DNA of 43,970 bases from Pedobacter sp. N36a (GTDB taxonomy: Bacteria > Bacteroidota > Bacteroidia > Sphingobacteriales > Sphingobacteriaceae). Made by a program: the position numbers and the translations under genes. The stretch covers positions 1 to 43,970 of the forward strand of contig NZ_JACSZW010000016.1 in the NCBI RefSeq assembly GCF_014472395.1, read 5' to 3'. Below the pieces are notes generated by a model. That model was not told where the DNA came from and did no database searches. It saw nothing but the letters and a program-made list of their open reading frames with translations. Of the stretch, positions 16,374 to 25,810 are shown one piece after another (positions within the stretch are counted from its first letter, which is position 1; each line of letters starts with the position of its first letter).

Positions 16374-19300
16374 ATGACCTTTCTTAAACCTAACCAATTA
16401 TCATTTTTAGCTGCTGCCGCCTTATCAGTCACTATGAGCCTAGGCTTTAATATGCCGGCGAATGCGCAAAAGCAAGAAACCCTTTTAATCCGCAGCCCTG
16501 CAGTGAGTGCCAATCATTTAGCATTTGTGTACGGTGGCGATATCTGGATCTCCGATAAAGACGGCAGCAATCCAAGACGACTGACGGTAAATCCGGCAGT
16601 AGAGCAGAACCCATTGTTTTCTCCTGATGGAAAACAAATTGCCTTTACTGGAAACTATGATGGTAATACCGATATATATGTGATTCCAATTGAAGGCGGT
16701 GCTCCTAAAAGAGTGACTTACCACCCTGCTGCAGATGTGATGCGGGGATGGTTAGACAATAATCAGTTGTATTTTACTTCTACAAGAGACTATCAATTTG
16801 CATTGAGTCCGAGGTTACACCAAATCAATATCGATGGGACTGCTGAAAAGGCTTTACCCATGCCGGAAGCTGTTCAGGGTACGCCTTCTGCGGACAAAAG
16901 ATACTGGGCCTACATCAAAAATACCGATCCTACGGAACGTGCCAACGTTGCTTTTAAGCGATATCGCGGTGGTGGTATGCCACAGATATGGATCTTTGAC
17001 ACACAAACCAAAGACATAGAAATCATTCCTGGTGCAGGTTCCAACAATGTGAAGCCACAATGGGTAGGCAATAAAGTTTATTTCTTATCCGACAGGGATC
17101 TGACCATGAACTTATTCAGTTATGATGTGAAAAGCAAAAAAACAGAGAAGTTAACGGACTTCAAAGACTACGATATTAAAACCTTGACTGCTGGTGCTGG
17201 AGTAATTGCTTTTGAGCAAGCTGGTAAAGCACATTTACTAGAGACTGCTACTAATAAGGTCCGCGATATTTCAATCAACATTCAGGCAGACGCGCCTTAT
17301 AAAAGGCCTCATTACATTGATATGGCCAGCAATATCCGAAACTCAGAAATCTCTCCTACTGGAGTAAGAGCCCTTTTTGAAAGTCGCGGGGAAATCTATT
17401 CTGTGCCTAAAGAAAAAGGAGACGCCAGAAACTTGTCGAACTCTCCTGGCAGTTATGATAAATTCCCAGCCTGGTCGCCGGATGGTAAGTACATTTCTTA
17501 CTTGTCTGATAAAGACGGTAACTATCAATTGGTATTATTGAATCAAGCCACTAAAGACGCGCCAATCTATATCCCACTAGGGAAAACGGCTTTTTATTAC
17601 CAGCCTGTATGGTCGCCGGATAGCAAGAAACTGTTCTATGGCGATGCCCATTTGAATTTGTTCTATCTTGATATTAATACCCGCAAGCCGATTTTGGTGA
17701 AAGCGGATAAGGATGGTTCTTCTCCTGGCAGATCATTTAGTGCGCTACAACCGGCCTGGTCGCCGGATTCTAAATGGATCTCTTATGTCGCTACCTTACC
17801 GAACTCGGTAAGTGCGGTCTATTTGTATAACCTCGACAAGGAAAATCATACTCAGGTTACTGATGGAATGAGCGAAGTATCTTCTCCGAATTTCAGTAGA
17901 GATGGTAAATATTTATTCTTCCTGGCGAGTACAGATGTGGGCTTAACCAATAGCGGATTACATATGTCTGCTTACCAGCGTCCTGTAAATTACAATGCTT
18001 ATGCGTTGATACTTTCCAAGAAAACACCTTCACTATATAAAACTGAAAGTGATGAAGAGGTCATAAAATCCGAGGATAGCCCTGCAAACAAAAAAGAAGA
18101 ACCTAAAAAGGAAGCTTCGAAAAAAGATAAGAAAGGAAAAGAAGCAGAAAAACCTGCTGCTCCTCCAGTTAAGATACCAATTGAAATAGACCTTGCTGAT
18201 TTGAGCGGAAGAATTATCTCACTTCCTATTCCTGCCGGCGGAATTTATGCCTTGGATGGTAGTGTAGATGGTATGGTGCTTTACCATAGAAATGGAGAGC
18301 TAGGTGCATTAGATTTAAAGAAAATGGAAGCCAGCACGCTGATTCCTGGAATATCCAGTCTAAGTGTAAGTGCCGATGGGAAATCTATGCTTTATGGTTC
18401 CAGAGGAAACTATTACATCGTTGATGCGGGTAAAAAACCAGGCAGTTCAGAAGCTGGAAAGCTAAAACTAGAAGGTATCAAAGTATTGGTAGATCCTACT
18501 GCAGAGTGGAAACAAATGTTTGATGAGGTTTGGAGCATGGAAAAAGACTTTTTCTATGTAGAAAACATGCACGGTACCGATTGGCCAGCCATGAAGGTAA
18601 AGTATGAGAAATTCCTTCCTTATGTAAACCACCGCTCTGATCTTTCTTATGTTTTCAATGAGATGATGGGTGAGATGGTAGTTGGTCACAATTACATTTC
18701 TCCTGGTGATGAACCTGGTGCCCCTTCTGTTTCTGTAGGATTATTGGGCGCAGACTACGAAATAGACAATGGGTTTTATAAGATCAAAAAGATCTTTACC
18801 CGTCTGGATTGGAATCCAACTTTTAAAGCGCCATTGGCAGAACCAGGATTAAACATCAAAGAAGGTGATTATATCGTAGCGGTTGAAGGCGTACCATTGA
18901 CGTCAAAAACTTCTATTTATAGCCTTTTTGATTTCAAAGCAGGCAAGCAGGTCGCGATCAAAGTGAACAGCAAGCCGAGTTTGGATGGTGCAAGAGAAGT
19001 GGTCGTTGTACCGGTAGCAGCAGCTCAAGAGTTCGAATTGAGAAAGATGGACTGGGTAGAGAACAACCGTAAAAGAGTAGATAAGATCAGTGATGGCAAA
19101 ATCGCTTATGTCTATATGCCAAATACAGGCCCTGATGGTTACACTTATTTCAACAGGTATTATTTCTCCCAAATGGACAAAAAAGCTTTGCTGATGGATG
19201 AGCGTAACAACGGTGGTGGATGGGTTGCAGATTATGTGATTGATTTGCTGAGCCGTGAATTGATGAGCTACTGGGGAATCAGAGATGGAAAGAGTTTCAC

Positions 19301-19700
19301 TACTCCAGGGAACGGTATCTTTGGTCCGAAAGCCATGCTGATCAATGAAAATGCAGGTTCCGGAGGCGATATGATGCCTTATATGTTTAAGAAGAAAGGT
19401 TTAGGTAAATTGGTTGGTCGTACTACGATGGGAATCCTCGTAGGAATCAGCGGTTACCCACTTTTACTAGATGGTGGTAGCATTACCTCTCCAAACTTCG
19501 GTGTATATGATACTGATGGGAAATGGATCATCGAGAATGAAGGTGTAGCACCGGATATTTTCGTAGAACAAACTCCTAAAGATTTACTGGAAGGTAGAGA
19601 CCCGCAATTGGAACGCACCATTAAGGTGTTACAAGAGGAGATCAAAACTTACAAATATCCGAATGTAACTAAGCCTAAAGACCCGATCCGCGGTCATTAA
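16374..19700 (+). CDS. Tricorn-type protease, exported (S41 family)
   Basis: The 1108-residue product has a signal peptide (cleavage near ANAQ, residue 31), beta-propeller repeats with WSPDGKYISYLSD-like blades from about 40 to 560, a Lys/Glu-rich linker (about 565-600), a second short propeller, a PDZ domain (around 800-890, GDYIVAVEGVPL) and a C-terminal S41 protease core. The catalytic serine is S996 in NAGSGGDMMP; NEGVAPDI supplies the glutamate. Tricorn proteases trim oligopeptides; unlike the cytosolic archaeal enzyme, this one is predicted periplasmic. It follows an M28 peptidase, which could finish its products. Confidence 0.92.
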   Translation: MTFLKPNQLSFLAAAALSVTMSLGFNMPANAQKQETLLIRSPAVSANHLAFVYGGDIWISDKDGSNPRRLTVNPAVEQNPLFSPDGKQIAFTGNYDGNTDIYVIPIEGGAPKRVTYHPAADVMRGWLDNNQLYFTSTRDYQFALSPRLHQINIDGTAEKALPMPEAVQGTPSADKRYWAYIKNTDPTERANVAFKRYRGGGMPQIWIFDTQTKDIEIIPGAGSNNVKPQWVGNKVYFLSDRDLTMNLFSYDVKSKKTEKLTDFKDYDIKTLTAGAGVIAFEQAGKAHLLETATNKVRDISINIQADAPYKRPHYIDMASNIRNSEISPTGVRALFESRGEIYSVPKEKGDARNLSNSPGSYDKFPAWSPDGKYISYLSDKDGNYQLVLLNQATKDAPIYIPLGKTAFYYQPVWSPDSKKLFYGDAHLNLFYLDINTRKPILVKADKDGSSPGRSFSALQPAWSPDSKWISYVATLPNSVSAVYLYNLDKENHTQVTDGMSEVSSPNFSRDGKYLFFLASTDVGLTNSGLHMSAYQRPVNYNAYALILSKKTPSLYKTESDEEVIKSEDSPANKKEEPKKEASKKDKKGKEAEKPAAPPVKIPIEIDLADLSGRIISLPIPAGGIYALDGSVDGMVLYHRNGELGALDLKKMEASTLIPGISSLSVSADGKSMLYGSRGNYYIVDAGKKPGSSEAGKLKLEGIKVLVDPTAEWKQMFDEVWSMEKDFFYVENMHGTDWPAMKVKYEKFLPYVNHRSDLSYVFNEMMGEMVVGHNYISPGDEPGAPSVSVGLLGADYEIDNGFYKIKKIFTRLDWNPTFKAPLAEPGLNIKEGDYIVAVEGVPLTSKTSIYSLFDFKAGKQVAIKVNSKPSLDGAREVVVVPVAAAQEFELRKMDWVENNRKRVDKISDGKIAYVYMPNTGPDGYTYFNRYYFSQMDKKALLMDERNNGGGWVADYVIDLLSRELMSYWGIRDGKSFTTPGNGIFGPKAMLINENAGSGGDMMPYMFKKKGLGKLVGRTTMGILVGISGYPLLLDGGSITSPNFGVYDTDGKWIIENEGVAPDIFVEQTPKDLLEGRDPQLERTIKVLQEEIKTYKYPNVTKPKDPIRGH

Positions 19701-19706
19701 GCAAAA

Positions 19707-19734
19707 AAAGACCATCCTTTATCAGATGGTCTTT
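19707..19734. terminator. Terminator between the tricorn and GNAT genes
   Basis: AAAGACCATC and GATGGTCTTT form a 10-bp perfect stem with an 8-base loop, preceded by an A-run. It lies between convergent genes, and its right arm covers the last codons of the minus-strand acetyltransferase. Confidence 0.75.
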
Positions 19735-20216
19735 GCTAATACATAATCATTCATGAAGAAACCGTTGCCAACATCAAGGTCAACGGTTTCTTTTATTATA
19801 AAGCCGGCCTTTTTATAAAACTCAGCAGATTTATTGGCACGGTGTACATTTAATTCCACGCTTTTCCCTCCTGCTGCTTTTACCTGCTGAAAAACTTCGT
19901 TGATCAGGAATTTACCGACGCCCATTCCATGAACTTCCGGCAGCACATACAGTTTATGCAGCTTATAGGCTTCCTGGCTATCGCCCAGTTTAGAATAGGA
20001 AGCAAATCCCACATCTTTCGACTCAATTTCTGCAATCAGAAAAGTGTAGCCTTCCAGCAGCTGATCGAGTAATACCCCTTTATTATACATCATTTCTAAC
20101 ATATAATCGATTTGCTCCTGACTGAGGATGCCCTTATAAGTAGGTGCCCAGGTGATTTTCGCCATCTCCTGAATGGAGGGCAGGTCTTTCTCTTTTCCTT
20201 TTCTGAGCAGGATCAT
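19722..20216 (-). CDS. GNAT-family N-acetyltransferase
   Basis: The 164-residue protein is a single GNAT domain. The acetyl-CoA pyrophosphate loop is seen as YVLPEVHGMGVGKFLINEV (about 89-107), followed by ELNVHRANKSAEFYKKAGF, the usual end of the fold. Substrate is unknown. Its start overlaps the stop of the upstream gene by four bases (ATGA), so translation is coupled. The 3' end runs into the shared terminator hairpin. Confidence 0.85.
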   Translation of the reverse strand: MILLRKGKEKDLPSIQEMAKITWAPTYKGILSQEQIDYMLEMMYNKGVLLDQLLEGYTFLIAEIESKDVGFASYSKLGDSQEAYKLHKLYVLPEVHGMGVGKFLINEVFQQVKAAGGKSVELNVHRANKSAEFYKKAGFIIKETVDLDVGNGFFMNDYVLAKTI

Positions 20217-20776
20217 AACTTCTCGCTGATGAATAAATAACTGTTATTGAAATCGAAAGTCACGAAGCCATCATTGATCACCACGAAATCTCCATTTTCA
20301 TCTTGTTTCAGGTTGCTGGTTTCAAAATAGGAAAGGACTTCAATATGGAACACACTGCCTTTTGGTTTCCAAACGGAAAATCCAGACTTAATCGCATAAG
20401 CTTTTGCCGTCGCGGTGAATATTACAATATTGATTTCATCGATGTAACTTCCCAGTTCTCTCAGCTTAGCCTTGGTATCAATCACATTGACTGCCGAATA
20501 CTTTTCTTTGATCAGGTAATCCAATACCGCATCCAGCGCTTCTCCTTTTGCAGGAATGACTTTCGTGTTTTCCTGAAAGAACTCCTGATCAGCAGCATTC
20601 ACTACAATATCTACTTTTAAGCCGAGGCTAACTATTTTTTCATACAATGAAGCATTGACAATTAAGGTGGGGCTCCACTCCAATAGCTGGCCTAGATATT
20701 CCTCATTGAACTCACCCAGATCATGAATATATAATGCTGGCTCTTGTTTTTCTCTAACGATGTGATGTGATGACAT
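20213..20776 (-). CDS. Thiamine-pyrophosphokinase-like protein, probably non-catalytic
   Basis: The 187-residue protein begins MSSHHIVREKQEPAL and continues GQLLEWSPTLIV, an N-terminus I associate with Sphingobacteriaceae thiamine pyrophosphokinases. Where those enzymes carry the acidic GDFD and a DQNKTDL-type motif, this protein has VVNAADQEFF and PAKGEALDAVLDYL, so the catalytic aspartates seem lost. It is also short for a TPK. The relation is recalled, not searched, and it might be a different family. The -7 box TATATTTG lies four bases before the ATG, predicting leaderless translation; the GNAT gene follows with ATGA overlap. Confidence 0.5.
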   Translation of the reverse strand: MSSHHIVREKQEPALYIHDLGEFNEEYLGQLLEWSPTLIVNASLYEKIVSLGLKVDIVVNAADQEFFQENTKVIPAKGEALDAVLDYLIKEKYSAVNVIDTKAKLRELGSYIDEINIVIFTATAKAYAIKSGFSVWKPKGSVFHIEVLSYFETSNLKQDENGDFVVINDGFVTFDFNNSYLFISEKL

Positions 20777-20780
20777 AAAG

Positions 20781-20788
20781 CAAATATA
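20781..20788 (-). promoter_or_regulatory. -7 box directly abutting the start at 20776
   Basis: On the minus strand TATATTTG-CTTT-ATG places the box four bases before the start codon, the same spacing as at 7690 and 42753. A leaderless mRNA is predicted. No -33 TTTG at 19-base spacing is seen. Confidence 0.5.
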
Positions 20789-20811
20789 TTTTAAAAAACC
20801 TTTAAAACGAG

Positions 20812-20837
20812 GAAAGGCCGGTAAAAACCGGCCTTTC
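20812..20837 (-). terminator. Terminator of the susCD operon
   Basis: GAAAGGCCGG and CCGGCCTTTC make a perfect 10-bp GC-rich stem over a six-base loop, 24 bases beyond the susD stop. A T-rich stretch follows on the minus strand. Confidence 0.8.
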
Positions 20838-20860
20838 TATACACTTTATTATATTTTATA

Positions 20861-22366
20861 TTATGGGTTTTGAATCAGCTTAGGGTTCACGGTCAACTCA
20901 CTCCTAGGAATATAATAAATCACACGCGGCGAAGTATAAGGAATCTCCTGAGTAATCTGTCCCGAAGGTAAATGTGTTCCTGGATAATCTCTAACCATGG
21001 TACGTTTGTTTCTGAACACATCGAATTTACGCTGTGCTTCAAAAGAAAGTTCCAGTCTTCTTTCATCCAATACCACATCTAACATATCTGTATAACCCAT
21101 CATATTTGATGCAGAAAATAACTCCTGACCTTTTAGGCCGGCACGTTCTCTGATTAGGTTTACATCTGCAAAAGCCTCGTCGGGTCTGCCTAATTTAATT
21201 GCTGCCTCAGCTCTGGTCAGGTACATTTCTGCTAGACGCAGAATCACCGGAGAACTTAAGGTTTCGATGTTATCCTGATAAGAATACTTCATCACATAAT
21301 AAATGGGGTAACCATTACGCTTTGCAACAATTGGATTTCCATTGCCATCCAGCTTGATATTTCCGTCTTTATCTTTTTCATAATTTGGACGCACAAAAGC
21401 GTGACGCAAATCATTAGGGAACTTATCCAATAGTTTTCTATAGCTCTGAGAAGCATACATCTCGCCATAGCTATTGTCGCCACCAGCGGTAAAATACATG
21501 GAACCGATAGAATTGTCTCCACGATCGTCTTTTGCATCATGTTTAATTCCAAATATAGTTTCCTGCATTTTCTGATCTCCTCCAGGAGCTACGGTATAAT
21601 AGCTGGCAAGGTTGGCTGAACCAACCAAAGCATATCTATTTGATTTGATCACTTTATCCGCATATTCATGAGCACCTTCATAATTGCCCATATACAGATA
21701 AACTCTGCTTAAAAGTGCCATTGCTACTTCTTTAGAGGCAAAGATATTAGACTTAGTGCTGCCCATCAGCTCAATAGATTTTAGTAAATCGGACACCACC
21801 AAAGCATAGATGTCTTTTACCTTGGCACGTGGATTCAATTCATTCACATCTGTATTTGTCTTCAGGACGATCCCTAAAGATTCGCCATTATCATCTGTGT
21901 ATGGACGACCAAAAAAACGAACCAGGTCAAAATGAAGCATTGCCCTTAGGAAATAGTTCTCTCCAATTAACTGGTTCATTTCCAAGTTCTCTCCTGGAAC
22001 CCCTTTTTCGATCACCACATTGGCACCATAAATTGCTTGGTAACCTTTACGCCAGATCTGCTCTGTATTGCCCATATTGTCTAAATGACGGTAATTGTAG
22101 GCATAGAATAAAGGACCTGTCGTGGTCCCGCTAAGGGATACGTTATCACTGGCATACTCAGAAAGCATGTGGTAATTACGCATATAGTAGGAGTCTTTGA
22201 TATAAGTATAAGTTCCAATTGTTGCGGCCGTAAGCCCTTCAACTGTATTTACAACCTGATCACTGGTCAGCGCATTATAAGGCTTTAAATCCAGCGAATC
22301 TTTGCAGGAGGTAGCGGATAATATTAATAACAACGCTACAGCCAATTTATATTTCTTTATCATCAT
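20861..22366 (-). CDS. SusD/RagB-family outer membrane lipoprotein
   Basis: The 501-residue protein has a lipoprotein signal with lipobox LSATSC (Cys21 if the first ATG is used). SusD-type features follow: helical TPR-like stretches (ENYFLRAMLHFDLVRFFG) and the C-terminal RLAEMYLTRAEAAIKLG and LDERRLELSFEAQRKFD blocks. It sits on the cell surface and closes over the SusC channel to bind a nutrient, usually a glycan. It follows susC by 20 bases. No glycoside hydrolase is nearby, so the ligand cannot be guessed. The start could be either of two adjacent ATGs. Confidence 0.93.
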   Translation of the reverse strand: MMIKKYKLAVALLLILSATSCKDSLDLKPYNALTSDQVVNTVEGLTAATIGTYTYIKDSYYMRNYHMLSEYASDNVSLSGTTTGPLFYAYNYRHLDNMGNTEQIWRKGYQAIYGANVVIEKGVPGENLEMNQLIGENYFLRAMLHFDLVRFFGRPYTDDNGESLGIVLKTNTDVNELNPRAKVKDIYALVVSDLLKSIELMGSTKSNIFASKEVAMALLSRVYLYMGNYEGAHEYADKVIKSNRYALVGSANLASYYTVAPGGDQKMQETIFGIKHDAKDDRGDNSIGSMYFTAGGDNSYGEMYASQSYRKLLDKFPNDLRHAFVRPNYEKDKDGNIKLDGNGNPIVAKRNGYPIYYVMKYSYQDNIETLSSPVILRLAEMYLTRAEAAIKLGRPDEAFADVNLIRERAGLKGQELFSASNMMGYTDMLDVVLDERRLELSFEAQRKFDVFRNKRTMVRDYPGTHLPSGQITQEIPYTSPRVIYYIPRSELTVNPKLIQNP

Positions 22367-22386
22367 TGTTCTTTTTAAAATTCTCC

Positions 22387-25300
22387 TTAGAAACTAACAT
22401 TCACACCAAATAATACCTTCTTACTAATTGGGTATTTTGTGCCAACCACACCAACAGAGTTATTACCCTCCGTGGTTAGTGGAACTTCCGGATCCATTCC
22501 AGAGAATCTGGTCAGGGTAATTAAGTTGTCACCACTCACAAAGAAGCGAACGTTAGACAGCTTTAATTTTTCTGTTACTTTATCAGACAGTGTATATCCT
22601 AAGGTTACGTTACGTAATCTGATATAAGAACCATCTTCCAGGTATCTTGAACTTGGTTTATTCGAATTGTTATTGCCATTCGCAACTGCTTGCGGATGTG
22701 TAGCCACATCACCTGGTTTCTCCCAACGGCTCCATCCTTTTTTCAATAGCATACTGTTATATTGAGGATAGGCACCATCTGCATCAAAAAGTTCACGATC
22801 AGAGTTGTAGACCATACTTCCAGAAACAAAGTTGATAAAGGCATTCAGGCTAAAGTTTTTGTAAGAGAACTCATTTCCTAAACCACCGATGAAATCAGGA
22901 GTTGAAGTACCCACATATCGTAAGTCAGCATCTTCCTGGATACTTGTTGTTGTGGTATATTTCGCACCATTTCCATCTGTTTTTGTCGTGTACCATAATG
23001 GTTTTCCATTATTCACGTCTACTCCAGCCCACTCTTGCATGTACCATGAGTTCAAATCACGTCCAACAGAAACTCTTTGGTATCCTCTATCAATGTCTTC
23101 ATCTTTATGCAGAATCATGACTTTATTTCTGTTGATTCCGATGTTAAATGAGGTACTCCATTTGAATTCACCGGTTAAGTTTTTAGTATTCAGCTCTATA
23201 TCAACACCTCTATTTCTTACCGATCCGATATTCTCTGTAGAATAATAGAATCCTGTTTCAGAAGCCAATGGGCGATCCAGAATCAGGTCTTTATTGGTAC
23301 GCTGGTAAGCGTCAACGCTCAAATCAATACGGTTAAACAAACCAATATCCACACCTGCATTGATGGTGGTAGGTGTTTCCCAGGTTAAATTAGGGTTTGG
23401 TAAGCTACGAGGGAAAGCACCTGGAATTCCACCGTACTGCACATTAGCCATATAAAGGTCTAAATGCGCATAATCACCAGGAGGCGTATTTCCTGTTACT
23501 CCATAACTACCGCGTAATTTTAAAGTATTCACGATTTCTGATTTAAAGAAACTTTCATTGGCAATATTCCATCCAGCACCAAAAGAGTAGAATAAACCAG
23601 ATCTCTTATTTGAGCCAAATTTTGAAGAAGCATCATTTCTAAGGGATACGGTGGCAAAATAGCGATTGTCATAGTTATAATCACCCATAAATAGCTGTGA
23701 AACAAACTTGCTCATTGATCTTGCTCCAGCTAGGCTCTTCATTACTGCAGTAGCATCCATCGCACCTAACTCAGGAAAAATTCCTGTTCCTGTACCGATC
23801 AGTCCATCTGAGTAGTTTTTCTGATATTCAAATCCGGCAATACCCGATAGGTTATGTTTACCAAAGCTATGTGCTGCATTGAACAAGTTGGAAGTAATAA
23901 AAGAGTTGGTATAACCGTAAGCATTGTATAACTCTCCTCCATTTGTCTTTCCTGCAGGCGTACGTGCATCAATAAGTCTTTCCGCACGTGAGTTGGTCAC
24001 GGTATAGCGGTTAGAGGTAGCAAAATTCAACCAATCTGTGATTTTGTATTCCAACTTTACATCTGCAGCAAGATTTTGTCCGCGAGAATTATCTCTGTTA
24101 TATTGACTTACAAACGGGAAGTTGTTTTTATCTCTGCCATACCAATTTGGCGTATTCGCATCTACATAACGTGGGCTGCCATCCGCATTTAATGGATTAT
24201 TCCATGGTGAGTTGGTGTAAGATTGTCCTAAAGCACCACTAGGATCATTGTTTGTTTTGGTAAAACCAGCATTAAGTCTGGCAGTTACTTTAAAACGATC
24301 ATTGATTTTATGCTCCAGATTGGTACGGAAGTTAAAGCTCTTGTAATCCGTATTCACTAGCGTACCTTGTTCATCGTAATAGTTGGTTCCGATATAAAAC
24401 CTGGTCTTTTCGTCACCTCCAGAGATACTCAAAGCCTGGTTGTTGGTATAACCCTGTCTGAAAGCCAAATCTCTCCAGTCAGTATTTAACGGAGTTTCCG
24501 GCATAAAACCGTTCAGATAACCTGGAAGCGTTGTTGCCAGGTCCTTTGAGGTCAGGTAATCATTAATTTGTTGTTCTGTTGGATTAGGAATTGTTCCTTG
24601 CAGTTCTTTGATGTAGGCCGAACGTTTTCCGGTATAGTCATTCGTATACATATACGAACTATAGTCACGTAACTGCTGTCCGTTCATGACTTTAAAGTTT
24701 CCTTCTGAAGCATTATTTACCCCAAAAGATCCACTGTAATCAATTTTAGTTTTACCTGCTTTACCTTGTTTAGTGGTAATTACCAATACCCCATTTGCTG
24801 CCCTTGAGCCATAAAGGCCTGTTGCTGCGGCATCTTTTAATACGGTTACCGATTCAATATCACGAGGGTTTGCAGATCCACCAATCACTCCATCTACTAC
24901 CATTAATGGTTCAGATCCTGAGCTCAATGTACCTGTACCACGAACACGAATGCTGGTTCCCGAGCCTGGTTGTCCAGATACAGAACTTACATTTACACCT
25001 GAAGCTTTACCTTGCAGCATCGCTGAGGTACTATTGCTGGTCACGTCCAGTAATTTATCAGCAGAAACCGTAGATACAGAACTCACGATTTGTGATTTGT
25101 TCTTGGTTACATAACCCACCACGACTACTTCGTCCATTAAGTTCTGGTTGGGTTTCAGGCTAACATTGAATGGTCCTTTTCCAGCAGCGCTGATTTCCTG
25201 CATATCGTAACCCAGGTATGAGAATGTCAGGATCGCTTTGTCATCAGCGTTCAGGCTAAATTTTCCATCACCATCGGTCATGGTACCACCCGCTGCATTT

Positions 25301-25476
25301 TTGATTTTCACAGACACGCCTGGTAAAGGCAGTCCGGTTTCGTCAATCACCTTACCGGTCTTGACGCTGGTAGTTTGACTCATCCCTGAAAACACAGCTA
25401 GTGCCACCAGGATTAGCGTCATTAAAGATTTCCTTAAATAAGGAATCCAATTAAATAGGTTGTAATTCTTGGTCAT
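22387..25476 (-). CDS. SusC/RagA-family TonB-linked outer membrane transporter
   Basis: The 1029-residue protein has a signal peptide (about 1-33), a carboxypeptidase-regulatory-like domain (about 36-112, GKVIDETGLPLPGVSVKI), the MDEVVVVGYVT TonB-box-like segment, a plug (about 125-240, ending AANGVLVITTKQGK) and a large beta-barrel to the end. It is the energy-dependent importer partner of the SusD lipoprotein. Upstream lie 334 bases with two copies of a LacI-type operator-like element, suggesting control by a regulator encoded elsewhere. It is not accompanied by hydrolases or a sigma/anti-sigma pair. Confidence 0.95.
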   Translation of the reverse strand: MTKNYNLFNWIPYLRKSLMTLILVALAVFSGMSQTTSVKTGKVIDETGLPLPGVSVKIKNAAGGTMTDGDGKFSLNADDKAILTFSYLGYDMQEISAAGKGPFNVSLKPNQNLMDEVVVVGYVTKNKSQIVSSVSTVSADKLLDVTSNSTSAMLQGKASGVNVSSVSGQPGSGTSIRVRGTGTLSSGSEPLMVVDGVIGGSANPRDIESVTVLKDAAATGLYGSRAANGVLVITTKQGKAGKTKIDYSGSFGVNNASEGNFKVMNGQQLRDYSSYMYTNDYTGKRSAYIKELQGTIPNPTEQQINDYLTSKDLATTLPGYLNGFMPETPLNTDWRDLAFRQGYTNNQALSISGGDEKTRFYIGTNYYDEQGTLVNTDYKSFNFRTNLEHKINDRFKVTARLNAGFTKTNNDPSGALGQSYTNSPWNNPLNADGSPRYVDANTPNWYGRDKNNFPFVSQYNRDNSRGQNLAADVKLEYKITDWLNFATSNRYTVTNSRAERLIDARTPAGKTNGGELYNAYGYTNSFITSNLFNAAHSFGKHNLSGIAGFEYQKNYSDGLIGTGTGIFPELGAMDATAVMKSLAGARSMSKFVSQLFMGDYNYDNRYFATVSLRNDASSKFGSNKRSGLFYSFGAGWNIANESFFKSEIVNTLKLRGSYGVTGNTPPGDYAHLDLYMANVQYGGIPGAFPRSLPNPNLTWETPTTINAGVDIGLFNRIDLSVDAYQRTNKDLILDRPLASETGFYYSTENIGSVRNRGVDIELNTKNLTGEFKWSTSFNIGINRNKVMILHKDEDIDRGYQRVSVGRDLNSWYMQEWAGVDVNNGKPLWYTTKTDGNGAKYTTTTSIQEDADLRYVGTSTPDFIGGLGNEFSYKNFSLNAFINFVSGSMVYNSDRELFDADGAYPQYNSMLLKKGWSRWEKPGDVATHPQAVANGNNNSNKPSSRYLEDGSYIRLRNVTLGYTLSDKVTEKLKLSNVRFFVSGDNLITLTRFSGMDPEVPLTTEGNNSVGVVGTKYPISKKVLFGVNVSF

Positions 25477-25596
25477 GAATTATTCTGATTAAATGAGTTT
25501 TTGTCTGATTTGCCAAACATTGGCGTTAGACATTTTTTGGAGCTCGAAAGTTATAGACTTAAAGGACCAAGCACTTGACAGAATGCACATTAAATT

Positions 25597-25615
25597 CACG
25601 CAAACGTTTGATATT
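25597..25615 (+). promoter_or_regulatory. Operator-like element, copy 1
   Basis: ACGCAAACGTTTGATATTT contains the 10-bp palindrome CAAACGTTTG with a central CG, typical of LacI/GalR-family operators. The same 19 bases recur on the opposite strand at 25758-25776. It lies about 125 bases upstream of susC. Confidence 0.6.
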
Positions 25616-25757
25616 TGTTTGCAGAAAACCAGAAAAAGGAAAGAAATTTTAGCGGATTTAAAACAAAAATTTGCCTTTTTATTAAAAAGGCATAATTAAG
25701 CACTTTATTCGCAAGAAAAAATAGCACACTACATCACACCACCTTCTTTTAAGCAGA

Positions 25758-25776
25758 AAATATCAAACGTTTGCGT
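25758..25776 (-). promoter_or_regulatory. Operator-like element, copy 2 (inverted)
   Basis: This is the reverse complement of the element at 25597-25615, identical over 19 bases. The palindrome centres are 164 bases apart. Identity beyond the palindrome shows these are repeated, oriented elements and not just chance AT-rich palindromes. DNA looping by a LacI-type protein is one possibility. Confidence 0.6.
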
Positions 25777-25810
25777 AGTGTTTAAATGAAATCAAGATGG
25801 TTTTTTAAGA

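Larger units (their letters stand above)
25477..25810. other. Regulatory intergenic region upstream of susC
   Basis: This gene-free stretch separates the kinase gene end (25811) from susC. It holds two identical operator-like elements in opposite orientation (25597-25615, 25758-25776). No perfect TAnnTTTG promoter was found on the minus strand; the nearest is TAACTTTC at 25546-25553. A third AAACGTTT core lies at 25816-25823 in the last codons of the kinase gene. Confidence 0.65.

Noticed and set aside
25493..25699. 68-codon frame upstream of susC
   Set aside because: It covers one of the operator-like elements, has no family-like composition and lies in a regulatory gap.
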